From assembly GCF_018139645.1 (NCBI RefSeq), contig NZ_JAGSPM010000002.1, forward strand, positions 186,001-250,000: a DNA stretch of 64,000 nt, read 5' to 3'. This document shows, in pieces, positions 1 to 8,392 of the stretch. The notes under the pieces are model-generated. The model was not told where the DNA came from. It did not search any database and saw nothing but the letters and a program-made list of their open reading frames with translations. Position 1 is the first letter of the stretch; each line of letters opens with the position of its first letter. The translations under genes and the position numbers were made by a program. The stretch comes from Affinundibacterium baiyunense. Its GTDB lineage: Bacteria; Pseudomonadota; Gammaproteobacteria; Burkholderiales; Burkholderiaceae_D.

Positions 1-356
1 GGCGAGATGACTTTCACATAGCCATCTTCCATACCGACTTCTAGACCCAAACCGATGAATTTTCCTTCTGTACCTTCGCGTAATTCTTTGAAAGCTTTCT
101 TGTCTAAATAAGCTGAATGCGGATCTAATGCGCCAAACATGCCGTTGATCGCTTCGTCTAATAATTTTTCGTCTTCCACTGCTTCAACATAATCTGACTT
201 AATCATGCCGAAAACTTCAGTGAACTCGCTGAGTTTTTCTAATGGCAAAGGCAAACCTTGCATTTTTTGTGCGAGCGCAGAATATTGCAGCGAAGCTGCA
301 ACTCCGACAACCACGCCGAATCCAACCAAGCCTAAACTTTTTAATTTACTGCCCAT
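1..356 (-). CDS. ctpA: S41-family C-terminal processing peptidase, N-terminal part (cut by window edge)
   Basis: This is the first 118 codons of a gene that runs off the left edge, starting at the ATG complementary to 354-356. The translation opens with a single hydrophobic segment that fits a signal anchor. It continues with a helical segment (FTEVFGMIKSDYVEAVEDEK) and then a GMFGALDPHSAYLD stretch, which is typical of the region before the PDZ domain in CtpA/Prc-type periplasmic serine proteases. The Ser/Lys catalytic domain lies outside the window. The family trims or degrades periplasmic and envelope proteins, often those controlling murein hydrolases. It follows envC on the same strand, the usual gpmA-envC-ctpA order in betaproteobacteria. 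The family call is firm; the exact substrate is unknown. Confidence 0.85.
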   Translation of the reverse strand, partial: MGSKLKSLGLVGFGVVVGVAASLQYSALAQKMQGLPLPLEKLSEFTEVFGMIKSDYVEAVEDEKLLDEAINGMFGALDPHSAYLDKKAFKELREGTEGKFIGLGLEVGMEDGYVKVIS

Positions 357-531
357 TTTCTTGCAATCGCCTTAATCGTACTTAATTATATCTATCGTAC
401 TAAACCTAGAAAACTCAGCATGGAAACCTATTCTGCTCCGCACCCCAAAACTACCCATTCTCTATTTCAGATTTGACTAGCTAAAGTGAACTGCCACGAT
501 TCACTATGATTAGGATTGCTCGTATTTCGTA

Positions 532-1926
532 TTATTTGCGCACCCATGTCATCGGATCAAATACCTGACCTTTGTAACGCATTTCAAAGTATAGACCTGT
601 TTCTTCATTACCGCCGCTGTTGCCCGCATTGGCGATCGTGTCGCCTGCTTTCACGACATCGCCAGCATGTTTTAACACCGCTTGCGCATTGCTATAAAGA
701 CTCAAGTATTGGCCGCCATGATCCAAAATAATCATATTGCCAAAACCACGTAGCCACTCGGCAAACACGACTTTACCAGCCGCGACCGCCTTCACTTCCG
801 CACCTTCATTGGCTTTGATAAACAAGCCTTTCCAACTCGGCCCATCACCGCGCTTTGTGCCAAAACGGGCAATTAACTCGCCCTTCACTGGCAAAAACAA
901 TTGCCCTTTAAGACGATTGAATTCTCGTCCATCAAACATTCCGGAGACTGGTGTTTGCTCAACTACCATGCCTTTGCTGGTTTTATTGTCCTCGACATCA
1001 GGCACTGACTTGCTTGAATTTTTACCTGCAACTTGATTTTTCTCGCGTTGTGCTTTTTCTTGTGCGAGGCGCTCTTGTCTCTGTTTTTCTAATTGTGCCA
1101 AACGCGCTTGTTCTGCTCTGGCCTGCTCTTCCATCAATTTATTCAGGCGAGAAACCAAATTGCTCAGACGTTGCTCGTCTTTTTCCAAACTCGCTGCTTC
1201 TTTCTTTTGCGTGTGTAGTTTGCTTGCCAATTGTGAAAGCAATGCAGCGTGACGCTTTTTCTCTTTTTCTAAACCTTGTTTATGCTCGCGCTCTTCTTGG
1301 GCGATTTCATCGAGCTCATCTTTAGTTTCCTGCGCCGCTTGTTTGTTCTTTTCGATTTCTTCCAAGCTAGTACGTAGCGCGGCGATCATTTTTGCCTGTG
1401 TTTGCGAGACATAGCTCATGTAATGCAAATCACGGTTAATTCGATTTGGGTTGTCGCCAGATAAAAGTAATTTAATGCGGTCACTATCACCGTGCATATA
1501 TTGCCGTCGCAGAAAATCAGACAATTGCTTTTTCTGCTGCTCTACTTGTGCGCTCAAACGGGCTTGCTCTGCGATTAATTGATTTAAGCGCTCATTGGCC
1601 GCTTGCTGCTCAAGCTGCAAATCACGAATCGAACGATTGGCTTCAGAAATAGCTTGTTCAGATTCTTCCAAGGCATCACTGGCTTTTTCTTTCGCAGACT
1701 CGGTCTTACTGATGTCTTTTTTCAGCGCCTTTAATTTTTGCTGCAATTCTATGCGGCTCGCTTCGGCCTGTTTCTTTTCTTTAGCACGTGAGCTTTGCGC
1801 AAATACAGGATTAGAAAACAAGACAGTCGAGCAAAGACCAAGTGTACAAAGCAAGCAAACCGCCTTTATCGAATGAGATAAAGGCCGTTTGCCGCGCAAT
1901 CTGTGACGAAACAAAGAAGAAAACAT
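532..1926 (-). CDS. envC: EnvC-like murein hydrolase activator
   Basis: The protein has a signal peptide ending near FSNPVFAQ, a long charged coiled coil (roughly residues 30-290) and a C-terminal LytM/M23 domain. The LytM domain looks non-catalytic: the first zinc motif reads KGLFIKA where active enzymes have HxxxD, and the HxH motif is replaced by LYFEMR. That degeneracy is the hallmark of EnvC, which activates periplasmic AmiA/AmiB-type amidases during septum splitting rather than cutting peptidoglycan itself. An in-frame ATG at 1995 exists but would overlap gpmA by 65 bp. I prefer the ATG at 1926, four bases after the gpmA stop, with a GGGAAG-like ribosome site inside the end of gpmA. It is probably co-transcribed with gpmA and ctpA. 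Confidence 0.9.
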   Translation of the reverse strand: MFSSLFRHRLRGKRPLSHSIKAVCLLCTLGLCSTVLFSNPVFAQSSRAKEKKQAEASRIELQQKLKALKKDISKTESAKEKASDALEESEQAISEANRSIRDLQLEQQAANERLNQLIAEQARLSAQVEQQKKQLSDFLRRQYMHGDSDRIKLLLSGDNPNRINRDLHYMSYVSQTQAKMIAALRTSLEEIEKNKQAAQETKDELDEIAQEEREHKQGLEKEKKRHAALLSQLASKLHTQKKEAASLEKDEQRLSNLVSRLNKLMEEQARAEQARLAQLEKQRQERLAQEKAQREKNQVAGKNSSKSVPDVEDNKTSKGMVVEQTPVSGMFDGREFNRLKGQLFLPVKGELIARFGTKRGDGPSWKGLFIKANEGAEVKAVAAGKVVFAEWLRGFGNMIILDHGGQYLSLYSNAQAVLKHAGDVVKAGDTIANAGNSGGNEETGLYFEMRYKGQVFDPMTWVRK

Positions 1927-1930
1927 CAAA

Positions 1931-2677
1931 TTATTTCGACTTCCCTTGACTCGCGACCGCTGCCAAAGCAGCTGCAATCGCCGCCTGATCGCCAAGGTAA
2001 TAGCTCTTAATTGGTTTTAAATCCGCATCAAGCTCATAAACCAATGGTTGTCCATTAGGAATATTTAAGTTGACGATATCCTCATCACTAATGCCATCTA
2101 ACATCTTGATCAAAGCACGCAAACTATTGCCGTGTGCCGACACAATAATACGTTTACCTGAACGAATTGCTGGCGCGATCGAATCTTCCCAAGCAGGAAC
2201 CACGCGGGCAACGGTGTCTTTTAGACATTCCGTTAGGGGAATTTGCTCACGCTTTAATGCGGCATAACGCGGATCTTTGAAAGAAGTACGCTCGTCATTT
2301 TCATCTAAAGGATTCGGCGGCGTGTCATAGCTACGACGCCATACCAAAACTTGTTCATCGCCGTACTTCGCCGCAGTTTCCGCTTTATTCAAGCCTTGCA
2401 ACGCACCGTAGTGACGCTCATTTAAACGCCAATCATGTTGAACTGGCAACCACATCAAATCCATCTCATCCAAAGTGCCCCATAGTGTACGAATCGCTCG
2501 TTTGAGGACGGATGTATACGCCAAATCAAATGTAAAACCAGCTTCTTTCAATAGTTTTCCTGCTTGACGCGCTTCTGCCACGCCTTTCTCCGTCAAATCA
2601 ACATCAGTCCAACCAGTAAAACGATTATCGAGATTCCAAGTGGATTCGCCATGACGCATCAATACAATTTTATACAT
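1931..2677 (-). CDS. gpmA: 2,3-bisphosphoglycerate-dependent phosphoglycerate mutase
   Basis: Full-length (248 aa) glycolytic enzyme that interconverts 3-phosphoglycerate and 2-phosphoglycerate through a phosphohistidine. The N-terminus carries the LMRHGES signature with the catalytic His in RHG. The family pattern continues with [12 protein letters not shown], the substrate-binding [13 protein letters not shown] segment and a second catalytic His in [10 protein letters not shown]. The length equals that of the usual cofactor-dependent family. It is the first gene of a minus-strand unit followed by envC and ctpA, and it is divergent from the rhodanese gene across a 144-bp spacer. Confidence 0.96.
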   Translation of the reverse strand: MYKIVLMRHGESTWNLDNRFTGWTDVDLTEKGVAEARQAGKLLKEAGFTFDLAYTSVLKRAIRTLWGTLDEMDLMWLPVQHDWRLNERHYGALQGLNKAETAAKYGDEQVLVWRRSYDTPPNPLDENDERTSFKDPRYAALKREQIPLTECLKDTVARVVPAWEDSIAPAIRSGKRIIVSAHGNSLRALIKMLDGISDEDIVNLNIPNGQPLVYELDADLKPIKSYYLGDQAAIAAALAAVASQGKSK

Positions 2678-2766
2678 AATATTTGCTTAAATTACGAGGT
2701 TGAAAAGGACAAGATAGAATGTGCTTGATATTTAAAACAGTTTAAAACTAATTTCGCCATCTATTT

Positions 2767-2772
2767 TATAAT
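2767..2772 (+). promoter_or_regulatory. Putative -10 box upstream of the rhodanese gene
   Basis: A perfect TATAAT lies about 50 bp before the GTG start of the rhodanese-grxC pair, in the spacer divergent from gpmA. No convincing -35 box is seen at the standard distance, so this is only suggestive. Confidence 0.35.
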
Positions 2773-2821
2773 GAGGCGCTTGTCTTTAACCACTTATAAC
2801 CATTCTTAACGCGGGAAAACT

Positions 2822-3223
2822 GTGAATTTCATTAGCGACAATCTGTTTCTGCTTTCTATCGCCATCATTTCTGGCGGTGCTCTTTTACTTCCTAACTTGC
2901 AAAGACGTGGCGCCAGAGTCTCTCAACTACAAGCGACTCAATACATGAATCAAGCCAAAACCTTGGTCTTGGATGTGCGTAGTGCAGAAGAGTTTGCAAC
3001 CGGTCACTTGCCAAGCGCAAAAAACATTCCATTAAAAGAATTAGAATCAAGAATAAAAGAAATTGAAAAATCAAAGGGCAATGTCGTCATCACCGTGTGT
3101 GCCAGCGGTGTACGTTCAAGTTCTGCGGTATCAATTTTAAATAAAGCCGGCTTTGAGAAAGCATTTAGTTTAGACGGTGGTGTTGCGGCTTGGCAGTCGC
3201 AAGGCTTACCAACAATCAAGTAA
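2822..3223 (+). CDS. Membrane-anchored rhodanese-like protein
   Basis: A 133-residue protein with one N-terminal hydrophobic segment (about residues 5-22) followed by a single rhodanese domain. The domain shows the CH2A-like LDVRSAEEFATGHLPSAKNI run and an active-site loop ITVCASGVRSSSAV, whose Cys would carry the persulfide. The Cys is present, so sulfurtransferase activity is plausible, though the substrate cannot be read. The start is a GTG; no better start lies nearby. It sits nine bases upstream of grxC and in the conserved gpmA / rhodanese-grxC-secB-gpsA neighbourhood, which suggests a role in thiol or sulfur handling at the membrane. Confidence 0.9.
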   Translation: MNFISDNLFLLSIAIISGGALLLPNLQRRGARVSQLQATQYMNQAKTLVLDVRSAEEFATGHLPSAKNIPLKELESRIKEIEKSKGNVVITVCASGVRSSSAVSILNKAGFEKAFSLDGGVAAWQSQGLPTIK

Positions 3224-3232
3224 GGAGTGGTC

Positions 3233-3496
3233 ATGGTTGCCCATGTAGTAATGTATAGCACAGCTGTTTGCCCCTATTGTGTCATGGCAGAACGTTTGTT
3301 GAAATCAAAAGGTGTTGAAGAAATCGAGAAAGTAAGAGTCGATCTCGATCCTGCTGTGCGCGAAGCGATGATGCAAAAAACTGGGCGCCGTACCGTGCCT
3401 CAAATTTACATCGGAGAAACACATGTTGGTGGTTTCGACGATTTATCCGCCTTAGACCGTGCTGGAAAACTTGATTCGCTGCTAAATCCAACATAA
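3233..3496 (+). CDS. grxC: Glutaredoxin 3 (monothiol/dithiol exchange)
   Basis: An 87-residue glutaredoxin with a CPYC active site near the N-terminus, the cis-proline motif RTVPQIYI and the glutathione-binding GGFDDL segment. It reduces protein disulfides and glutathione mixed disulfides in the cytoplasm. A GTG at 3227 is in frame, but a TAAGGAG ribosome site at 3221-3227 points to the ATG at 3233, with five bases between. It follows the rhodanese gene closely, so the two are probably one transcript, ended by the hairpin just downstream. Confidence 0.95.
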   Translation: MVAHVVMYSTAVCPYCVMAERLLKSKGVEEIEKVRVDLDPAVREAMMQKTGRRTVPQIYIGETHVGGFDDLSALDRAGKLDSLLNPT

Positions 3497-3532
3497 ACCG
3501 CACTGCACAAGCGGCTTTGATTGCGGTTTTTT
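3495..3532 (+). terminator. Rho-independent terminator after grxC
   Basis: AAACCGCA at 3495-3502 pairs with TGCGGTTT from 3522, and a T-run follows. The hairpin starts at the grxC stop codon. Confidence 0.7.
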
Positions 3533-3549
3533 CACTCTGCTTGCTACAA
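3521..3549 (+). promoter_or_regulatory. secB: Putative sigma-70 promoter for secB
   Basis: TTGCGG (3521-3526) and TACAAT (3544-3549) are spaced by 17 bp, about 180 bp upstream of secB. The -35 box overlaps the grxC terminator, so this is a moderate call. Confidence 0.4.
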
Positions 3550-3729
3550 TAGAAGGCTGATTCTGTTTCGTCACCTCAGTTTGCTTGGTTAGTCAGCATA
3601 GTTTATTTGCATGAATTATTCGCAGCACGCATGGAGCACGGCAGAATGGGACTTGAATATTCTTCAATTGTCCCTATGTAAGTAGCTAGTTGTTCCTGAT
3701 TAATTTATAGAATTTTAAGAAAGTGTCAC

Positions 3730-4221
3730 ATGTCAGACCAAAATTTGCAGCCAATTTTCCAAATTCAACGCGTTTATCTGAAAGATTTATCGCTCGAACA
3801 ACCTAACTCTCCAGCGATTTTCTTGGAACAAGATGCACCAAGCATCGAAGTGACATTGGACGTAGGTGCAGAGCCATTGGCTGAAGGCATCGTTGAAGCT
3901 ACTGTGACCGTGACTGTTACTGCTAAAGTAAAAGACAAAGTTGCTTTCTTGGTAGAAGCAAAACAAGCAGGTATTTTCGAAGCGCGCAATATTCCACAAG
4001 ATCAAATGGATCCATTGTTAGGCATCGGCTGCCCAAATATCATCTATCCTTACCTGCGTTCTAACGTAGCGGATGCGATTTCTCGCGCTGGTTTCCCACC
4101 GATTCATTTGACAGAAATCAACTTCGAAGCTTTCTACCAACAGCGTTTGGCAAATATGGCTGAGCAAGCGCGATTGGCTGCAGAAGCTGGCAATACTGAC
4201 GCTGCTGCAACTACGCACTAA
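3730..4221 (+). CDS. secB: Protein-export chaperone SecB
   Basis: A 163-residue protein with the SecB fold signature: [16 protein letters not shown] at the start, the acidic strand [11 protein letters not shown], and [30 protein letters not shown], here cited in part. SecB tetramers keep secretory preproteins unfolded and hand them to SecA. The C-terminal tail is Ala-rich and lacks strong conservation, as is usual. It lies between grxC and gpsA, a typical betaproteobacterial order. Confidence 0.96.
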   Translation: MSDQNLQPIFQIQRVYLKDLSLEQPNSPAIFLEQDAPSIEVTLDVGAEPLAEGIVEATVTVTVTAKVKDKVAFLVEAKQAGIFEARNIPQDQMDPLLGIGCPNIIYPYLRSNVADAISRAGFPPIHLTEINFEAFYQQRLANMAEQARLAAEAGNTDAAATTH

Positions 4222-4265
4222 TTATTGCGACGCAATTTAAGCATTATGCGATGAATTGCATGACG

Positions 4266-4305
4266 AACCCACTAAGCCTGAAGTCAGACCTAGTGGGTTT
4301 TCTCT
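4266..4305 (+). terminator. Rho-independent terminator after secB
   Basis: AACCCACTA (4266-4274) pairs with TAGTGGGTT (4291-4299), followed by TTCTCTTTT. The arms are nine bases long and perfectly complementary. Confidence 0.85.
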
Positions 4306-4332
4306 TTTAGATCTTCATCCTAGGGTTACGCA

Positions 4333-4785
4333 ATGCGCCTTATCTCCAGACTATCAACACTGGTTTTGTTAGGATTGGGTTCTGTCTCCGCTTCTTCCTT
4401 CGCGCTCGAATTTCGCTCTGTTGGAGCGACGCCTATCATTATGTATGACGCGCCTTCAGCACGTGGCATGAAAATCTATGTAGCACCTGCTGGTATGCCA
4501 GTCGAAATCATTCTGACTTCAGGTGCGTGGTGCCGCGTGCGCGATATGAATGGCGACCTCAGTTGGGTAGAGGCAAAAGATTTAATCCCAAGACGCAACT
4601 TAATCGTCAAAACCGCGAATGCTAGGATTCGCGTTGCACCCGAAGAATCTGCGAGCATGGTATTTAGCGCAGATAAAAACGTTTTGTTAGAAATGGCCGA
4701 ACCGGCAATTGGTGCTTGGGTCAAAGTGAAGCACCGCGATGGTCAAACAGGATTTGTTCGAACCAGCGAAGTATGGGGACTATAA
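4333..4785 (+). CDS. Secreted protein with two bacterial SH3 domains
   Basis: A 150-residue protein with a cleavable signal peptide (cleavage likely after ASSFA) and two SH3b-like repeats. Each repeat has the pattern of a strand entering a 'vap' motif, then a GAW segment (SGAWCRVRDMNGDLSWV and IGAWVKVKHRDGQTGFV). The family is often annotated as an SH3 domain of the YraI/YgiM type and is thought to bind peptidoglycan or other envelope targets; no enzyme domain is present. It lies between secB and gpsA on the same strand, and the secB terminator separates it from secB. Confidence 0.85.
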   Translation: MRLISRLSTLVLLGLGSVSASSFALEFRSVGATPIIMYDAPSARGMKIYVAPAGMPVEIILTSGAWCRVRDMNGDLSWVEAKDLIPRRNLIVKTANARIRVAPEESASMVFSADKNVLLEMAEPAIGAWVKVKHRDGQTGFVRTSEVWGL

Positions 4786-4838
4786 GTTCCACCTTTGATC
4801 TGCACACTCTTATAACACACCGCTAAATTAGGTTGACG

Positions 4839-5834
4839 ATGAAAATTACCGTTCTCGGCGCTGGCGCTTGGGGTACTGCTTTAGCTATTTCACTTGCAGC
4901 AAAAAATCAGGTCATTTTGTGGGGACGCAATCAAGCTGCGATGGAGGCGGCACAAGTCGCGCGCGAAAATCAACATTACTTACTAGGTTTCCCACTTCCC
5001 GCAAATTTACAGGCAAGTGCTGACTTCGATTTAGCCCTAAGACATGCACTCGACGATGGATTATTGATTATTGCCAGTTCGGTGTCGGGCCTGCGACCTA
5101 TTCTGCAACAGTGCAAATCTTACCCCCTCAAAAATGTGGTGTGGCTATGCAAGGGTTTTGAAGAATCAACTCGCTTGCTTCCGCATCAAGTGGTTAAACA
5201 AGAGTTGGGAGATCAGATCCTAGCTGGCGCTTTATCAGGTCCTTCGTTTGCGCAAGAAGTCGCACAGGGCTTGCCTTGCGCGCTAACGATAGCTTCAAGT
5301 TCAAATGCGCTTTGTCGCATGGTGGTTGATGCTGCACATGGACCTAATCTTCGTATTTATTCTAGTGATGATGTGGTCGGTGTCGAAGTTGGTGGTGCTG
5401 TCAAAAATATTTTGGCGATCGCCACTGGCGTTGCCGACGGCTTGGGATTAGGTTTAAACGCACGTGCCGCACTGATGACACGAGGTTTAGCAGAAATCAA
5501 TCGACTCTCTACCGCGCTCGGTGGGCGTCTAGAAACCTTGATGGGGCTGACCGGTGTGGGTGATTTGATCCTGACATGCACCGGCAATCTCTCTCGCAAC
5601 CGCAAAGTTGGGCTGGCATTGGCAGAAGGCAAATCGCTGGACGTCATCGTACAAGAACTAGGTCATGTCGCCGAAGGGGTTCGCTGTGCGCAAGCAGTAA
5701 AAGCGTTAGCACAAGATTTGCACATAGAGATGCCAATTACCAATGCGGTCGCAGGTGTCTTATTTGAACAAGTAGCAGCACGTGAAATGATAGAGCGCCT
5801 GCTATCGCGCGACGCTAAAGCTGAATCAATATAA
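4839..5834 (+). CDS. gpsA: NAD(P)H-dependent glycerol-3-phosphate dehydrogenase
   Basis: A 331-residue enzyme that reduces dihydroxyacetone phosphate to sn-glycerol-3-phosphate for phospholipid synthesis. The N-terminal dinucleotide motif [10 protein letters not shown] is followed by WGRN. The substrate region has [11 protein letters not shown], and the catalytic-lysine region reads [13 protein letters not shown]. The C-terminal helical domain contains [19 protein letters not shown]. The TTG at 4833 is in frame, but the ATG at 4839 has a better spaced AGG (4830-4832), so I use it. The gene converges with a small minus-strand gene and overlaps it by nine bases. Confidence 0.95.
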   Translation: MKITVLGAGAWGTALAISLAAKNQVILWGRNQAAMEAAQVARENQHYLLGFPLPANLQASADFDLALRHALDDGLLIIASSVSGLRPILQQCKSYPLKNVVWLCKGFEESTRLLPHQVVKQELGDQILAGALSGPSFAQEVAQGLPCALTIASSSNALCRMVVDAAHGPNLRIYSSDDVVGVEVGGAVKNILAIATGVADGLGLGLNARAALMTRGLAEINRLSTALGGRLETLMGLTGVGDLILTCTGNLSRNRKVGLALAEGKSLDVIVQELGHVAEGVRCAQAVKALAQDLHIEMPITNAVAGVLFEQVAAREMIERLLSRDAKAESI

Positions 5835-6032
5835 GGGATAGTCGTTACCAATGACCCGAGTAATTACCGGCTCGGGTACATTTTTCTCGCGTAAAAATGC
5901 GATCGCTTTCAGCCCACCGAACGACTCGGCGTAAGTCATACCAAGGTCGACCAACATCCGCGTCAACAAATCTCGCCTACGCATAGGTCGCCGAAACTTA
6001 TTCAAGCATTTACGCTTTCTACAGCCTGGCAT
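5826..6032 (-). CDS. Small basic hypothetical protein
   Basis: A 68-residue protein, strongly basic at the N-terminus ([20 protein letters not shown]), with a conserved-looking core ([15 protein letters not shown]). No family is recognised. A GGAG six bases before the ATG supports translation, and the composition is not that of a shadow frame. It overlaps the gpsA 3' end by nine bases on the opposite strand. Confidence 0.5.
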   Translation of the reverse strand: MPGCRKRKCLNKFRRPMRRRDLLTRMLVDLGMTYAESFGGLKAIAFLREKNVPEPVITRVIGNDYPLY

Positions 6033-6120
6033 ATCAGACTCCGTTGTTTAGACACTTCGAGATCTTGCAGCAATCATCTACATATCTCACTGTTGCAATC
6101 ACGCAATAAGCTATTGCAGT

Positions 6121-6315
6121 TTAATCCTGTTCCGTGTCGATTGGCAATTTCTTTAAGGCTTGTTTCTGTGCTTGTCGCAATGCCGCCGCATTTTTCTGAT
6201 GACTACCAGCACCGCCACGTTTGGCAAGTGCGGCGACAGGATTGCGCGGCTTGCTTTGAGCAGGATCGAGACGAAACACCAATTTTTGACGTGTGCCTAA
6301 AGTCTTATTTGCCAT
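6121..6315 (-). CDS. Small basic hypothetical protein
   Basis: A 64-residue Lys/Arg/Gln-rich protein with no membrane segment (motifs GTRQKLVFRLDP and RNPVAALAKRGGAGSHQK). A GGAGAG ribosome site lies just before the ATG. It is downstream of hslU on the same strand by 41 bp, so it may be read from the hslVU transcript. Function is unknown; the composition would suit a nucleic-acid-associated peptide, but that is a guess. Confidence 0.55.
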   Translation of the reverse strand: MANKTLGTRQKLVFRLDPAQSKPRNPVAALAKRGGAGSHQKNAAALRQAQKQALKKLPIDTEQD

Positions 6316-6355
6316 CCTGCTCTCCAGTTTACCGCTTTAATCGATCACCCCCACC

Positions 6356-7699
6356 CTACAATACGTAACGCGATAAATCTTCGTTCACCGATAAGGCTTG
6401 CAATCGTTCCTTTACATAAGCAGCATCAATCACCACCGTATTCCCGCTATTTTGATGCGCGTCGAATGAGATCTCTTCTAGCAGTTTTTCCATCACTGTA
6501 TATAGACGACGTGCGCCGATATTTTCCGTGGTCTCATTAACTGAATAAGCGATACCCGCTAAGCGTTGGATTCCTTCTGGCAAGAACTCAATCTTGACGC
6601 CTTCGGTCGCTAATAGCGCTTCGTACTGACGTGTCAAACAGGCATCGGTACTAGTCAAAATCCGTTCAAAATCAGCGATCGACAACGATTCCAACTCGAC
6701 CCGAATAGGGAAACGACCTTGTAATTCAGGGATCAAATCAGATGGCTTAGCAAAGTGAAACGCACCCGAGGCGATGAATAAAATATGATCGGTTTTGATC
6801 ATGCCAAACTTGGTATTCACCGTGGTGCCTTCTACCAGTGGTAGCAAATCTCGCTGCACCCCTGCACGAGACACTTCGGCACTACCTGATTCCGAGCGCG
6901 ACGCAATCTTATCAATTTCGTCTAAAAATACGATCCCGTTTTGCTCCACATTCTTGATTGCGGTTTGCTTTAACTCTTCTTCGTTAACAAGTTTTGCGGC
7001 CTCTTCCTCAATCATCAATTTCAAAGCATCTTTGATCTTCAAACGACGCGATTTTTTACGACCAGCACCGACACCAGAGAACATAGACTTAATCTGCTCA
7101 GTCATTTCTTCCATACCTGGTGGCGCCATAATTTCCATTTGCGGCACGGCATCTGCAACTTCAATATCGATTTCTTTATCGTCTAACTGCCCTTCACGCA
7201 GACGTTTTCTGAAAGTTTGGCGTGTCGCATTATCTGTGGAGTTGTTGTCAACTGCGGCATCTTGCCCAATGCCAAAATCTCGCGCTGGCGGCAAAAGCAC
7301 ATCTAAAATTCTGTCTTCGGCAGCATCTTCAGCACGCGTCCTGACTTTACGCATGGCAGCTTCGCGTGTTTGCTTAATCCCGATATCGACGAGATCACGA
7401 ATAATCGTGTCAACATCGCGCCCGACATAGCCAACTTCGGTAAATTTGGTTGCTTCAATTTTGATAAATGGTGCATCAGCAAGTTTTGCTAATCGACGTG
7501 CGATCTCAGTTTTACCAACACCAGTCGGTCCTATCATCAAAATATTTTTCGGTGTAATTTCGTAACGCAAGGGTTCTGCCACTTGCTGACGGCGCCAACG
7601 ATTACGCAATGCAATTGCAACGGCACGTTTCGCTTTATCTTGGCCAACTACATGCTTGTCTAATTCGGAAACGATTTCCTGCGGAGTCATGTTCATCAT
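6356..7699 (-). CDS. hslU: ATP-dependent protease ATPase subunit HslU
   Basis: A 447-residue AAA+ unfoldase (ClpY) that feeds substrates to the HslV peptidase. The opening [20 protein letters not shown] is followed by Walker [10 protein letters not shown] (about residues 57-65), the intermediate I-domain (residues 110-240), Walker [11 protein letters not shown] and sensor regions. The C-terminal tail ends LSRYVL, matching the tail that docks into HslV. Three ATGs sit at the start (7699, 7696, 7690); the first is used here. It follows hslV by 26 bp and is clearly in the same operon. Confidence 0.97.
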   Translation of the reverse strand: MMNMTPQEIVSELDKHVVGQDKAKRAVAIALRNRWRRQQVAEPLRYEITPKNILMIGPTGVGKTEIARRLAKLADAPFIKIEATKFTEVGYVGRDVDTIIRDLVDIGIKQTREAAMRKVRTRAEDAAEDRILDVLLPPARDFGIGQDAAVDNNSTDNATRQTFRKRLREGQLDDKEIDIEVADAVPQMEIMAPPGMEEMTEQIKSMFSGVGAGRKKSRRLKIKDALKLMIEEEAAKLVNEEELKQTAIKNVEQNGIVFLDEIDKIASRSESGSAEVSRAGVQRDLLPLVEGTTVNTKFGMIKTDHILFIASGAFHFAKPSDLIPELQGRFPIRVELESLSIADFERILTSTDACLTRQYEALLATEGVKIEFLPEGIQRLAGIAYSVNETTENIGARRLYTVMEKLLEEISFDAHQNSGNTVVIDAAYVKERLQALSVNEDLSRYVL

Positions 7700-7725
7700 C
7701 TTGATCTCAATATCAAATACATTAC

Positions 7726-8262
7726 TTATTCTAGGGTCTCAATCGTGTGAGAGAGGTTGGTATAGATGCAAAGCTCGCCAGCAATCGTCAACGATTTCTT
7801 AACAATTTCCACCGGAGATAGATCGGTATTCTGATACAAGGCGATTGCCGCAGATTGCGCAAATGTACCACCAGATCCGATCGCACCAATGCCGTCATTC
7901 GGCTCTAACACATCGCCATTTCCAGTGATCACTAAAGTCGTGTCTTTATCCGCAACCAATAGCATCGCCTCAAGGCGACGTAGCATGCGGTCAGTACGCC
8001 AGTCTTTGGCCAATTCAACCGATGCGCGCATTAGGTGGCCTTGATGTTTCTCTAGCTTCGCCTCAAAACGTTCAATCAGCGTGAATGCATCGGCAGTCCC
8101 GCCAGCAAATCCAGCTAGTACTTTATTGTGATATAGCTTACGCACTTTACGGGCTGTACCCTTCATCACAATATTGCCCAAAGTGACTTGCCCGTCACCA
8201 CCTAATGCCACCACATTGCCTCTGCGTACAGTCAGAATTGTGGTGCCGTGAAATTGTTCCAT
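7726..8262 (-). CDS. hslV: ATP-dependent protease proteolytic subunit HslV
   Basis: A 178-residue proteasome-beta-like peptidase. The propeptide MEQFHG precedes [10 protein letters not shown], so self-processing would expose Thr7 as the catalytic N-terminal threonine. Further signatures are GGDGQVTLG and [12 protein letters not shown], and the C-terminal [10 protein letters not shown]. It acts as a double hexamer with HslU in degrading misfolded proteins in the cytoplasm. A heat-shock type promoter lies upstream. Confidence 0.97.
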   Translation of the reverse strand: MEQFHGTTILTVRRGNVVALGGDGQVTLGNIVMKGTARKVRKLYHNKVLAGFAGGTADAFTLIERFEAKLEKHQGHLMRASVELAKDWRTDRMLRRLEAMLLVADKDTTLVITGNGDVLEPNDGIGAIGSGGTFAQSAAIALYQNTDLSPVEIVKKSLTIAGELCIYTNLSHTIETLE

Positions 8263-8344
8263 AATGTCCTCGTAGAATTGCCGCCGAATAAAAGCATAGG
8301 CGAAAGCGACTTCATCAATCAGTTTGAAGTGCTGAGAAATACGG

Positions 8345-8372
8345 AAATGGGGTGTTTTTCGCTAATTACAAG
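8345..8372 (-). promoter_or_regulatory. hslV: Putative sigma-32 heat-shock promoter of hslVU
   Basis: Reading on the minus strand, CTTGTAA (complement of 8366-8372) is followed after 13 bases by CCCCATTT (complement of 8345-8352). The heat-shock consensus is CTTGAAA-N13-15-CCCCATNT, so one base differs in the -35 box. It lies about 80 bp before the hslV start. Confidence 0.7.
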
Positions 8373-8392
8373 GCTAAGGCCATAGAATCAGC

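Noticed and set aside
6795-7430. 211-aa plus-strand open frame opposite hslU
   Set aside because: It is a Ser-rich antisense frame of hslU, typical of codon-bias shadows.
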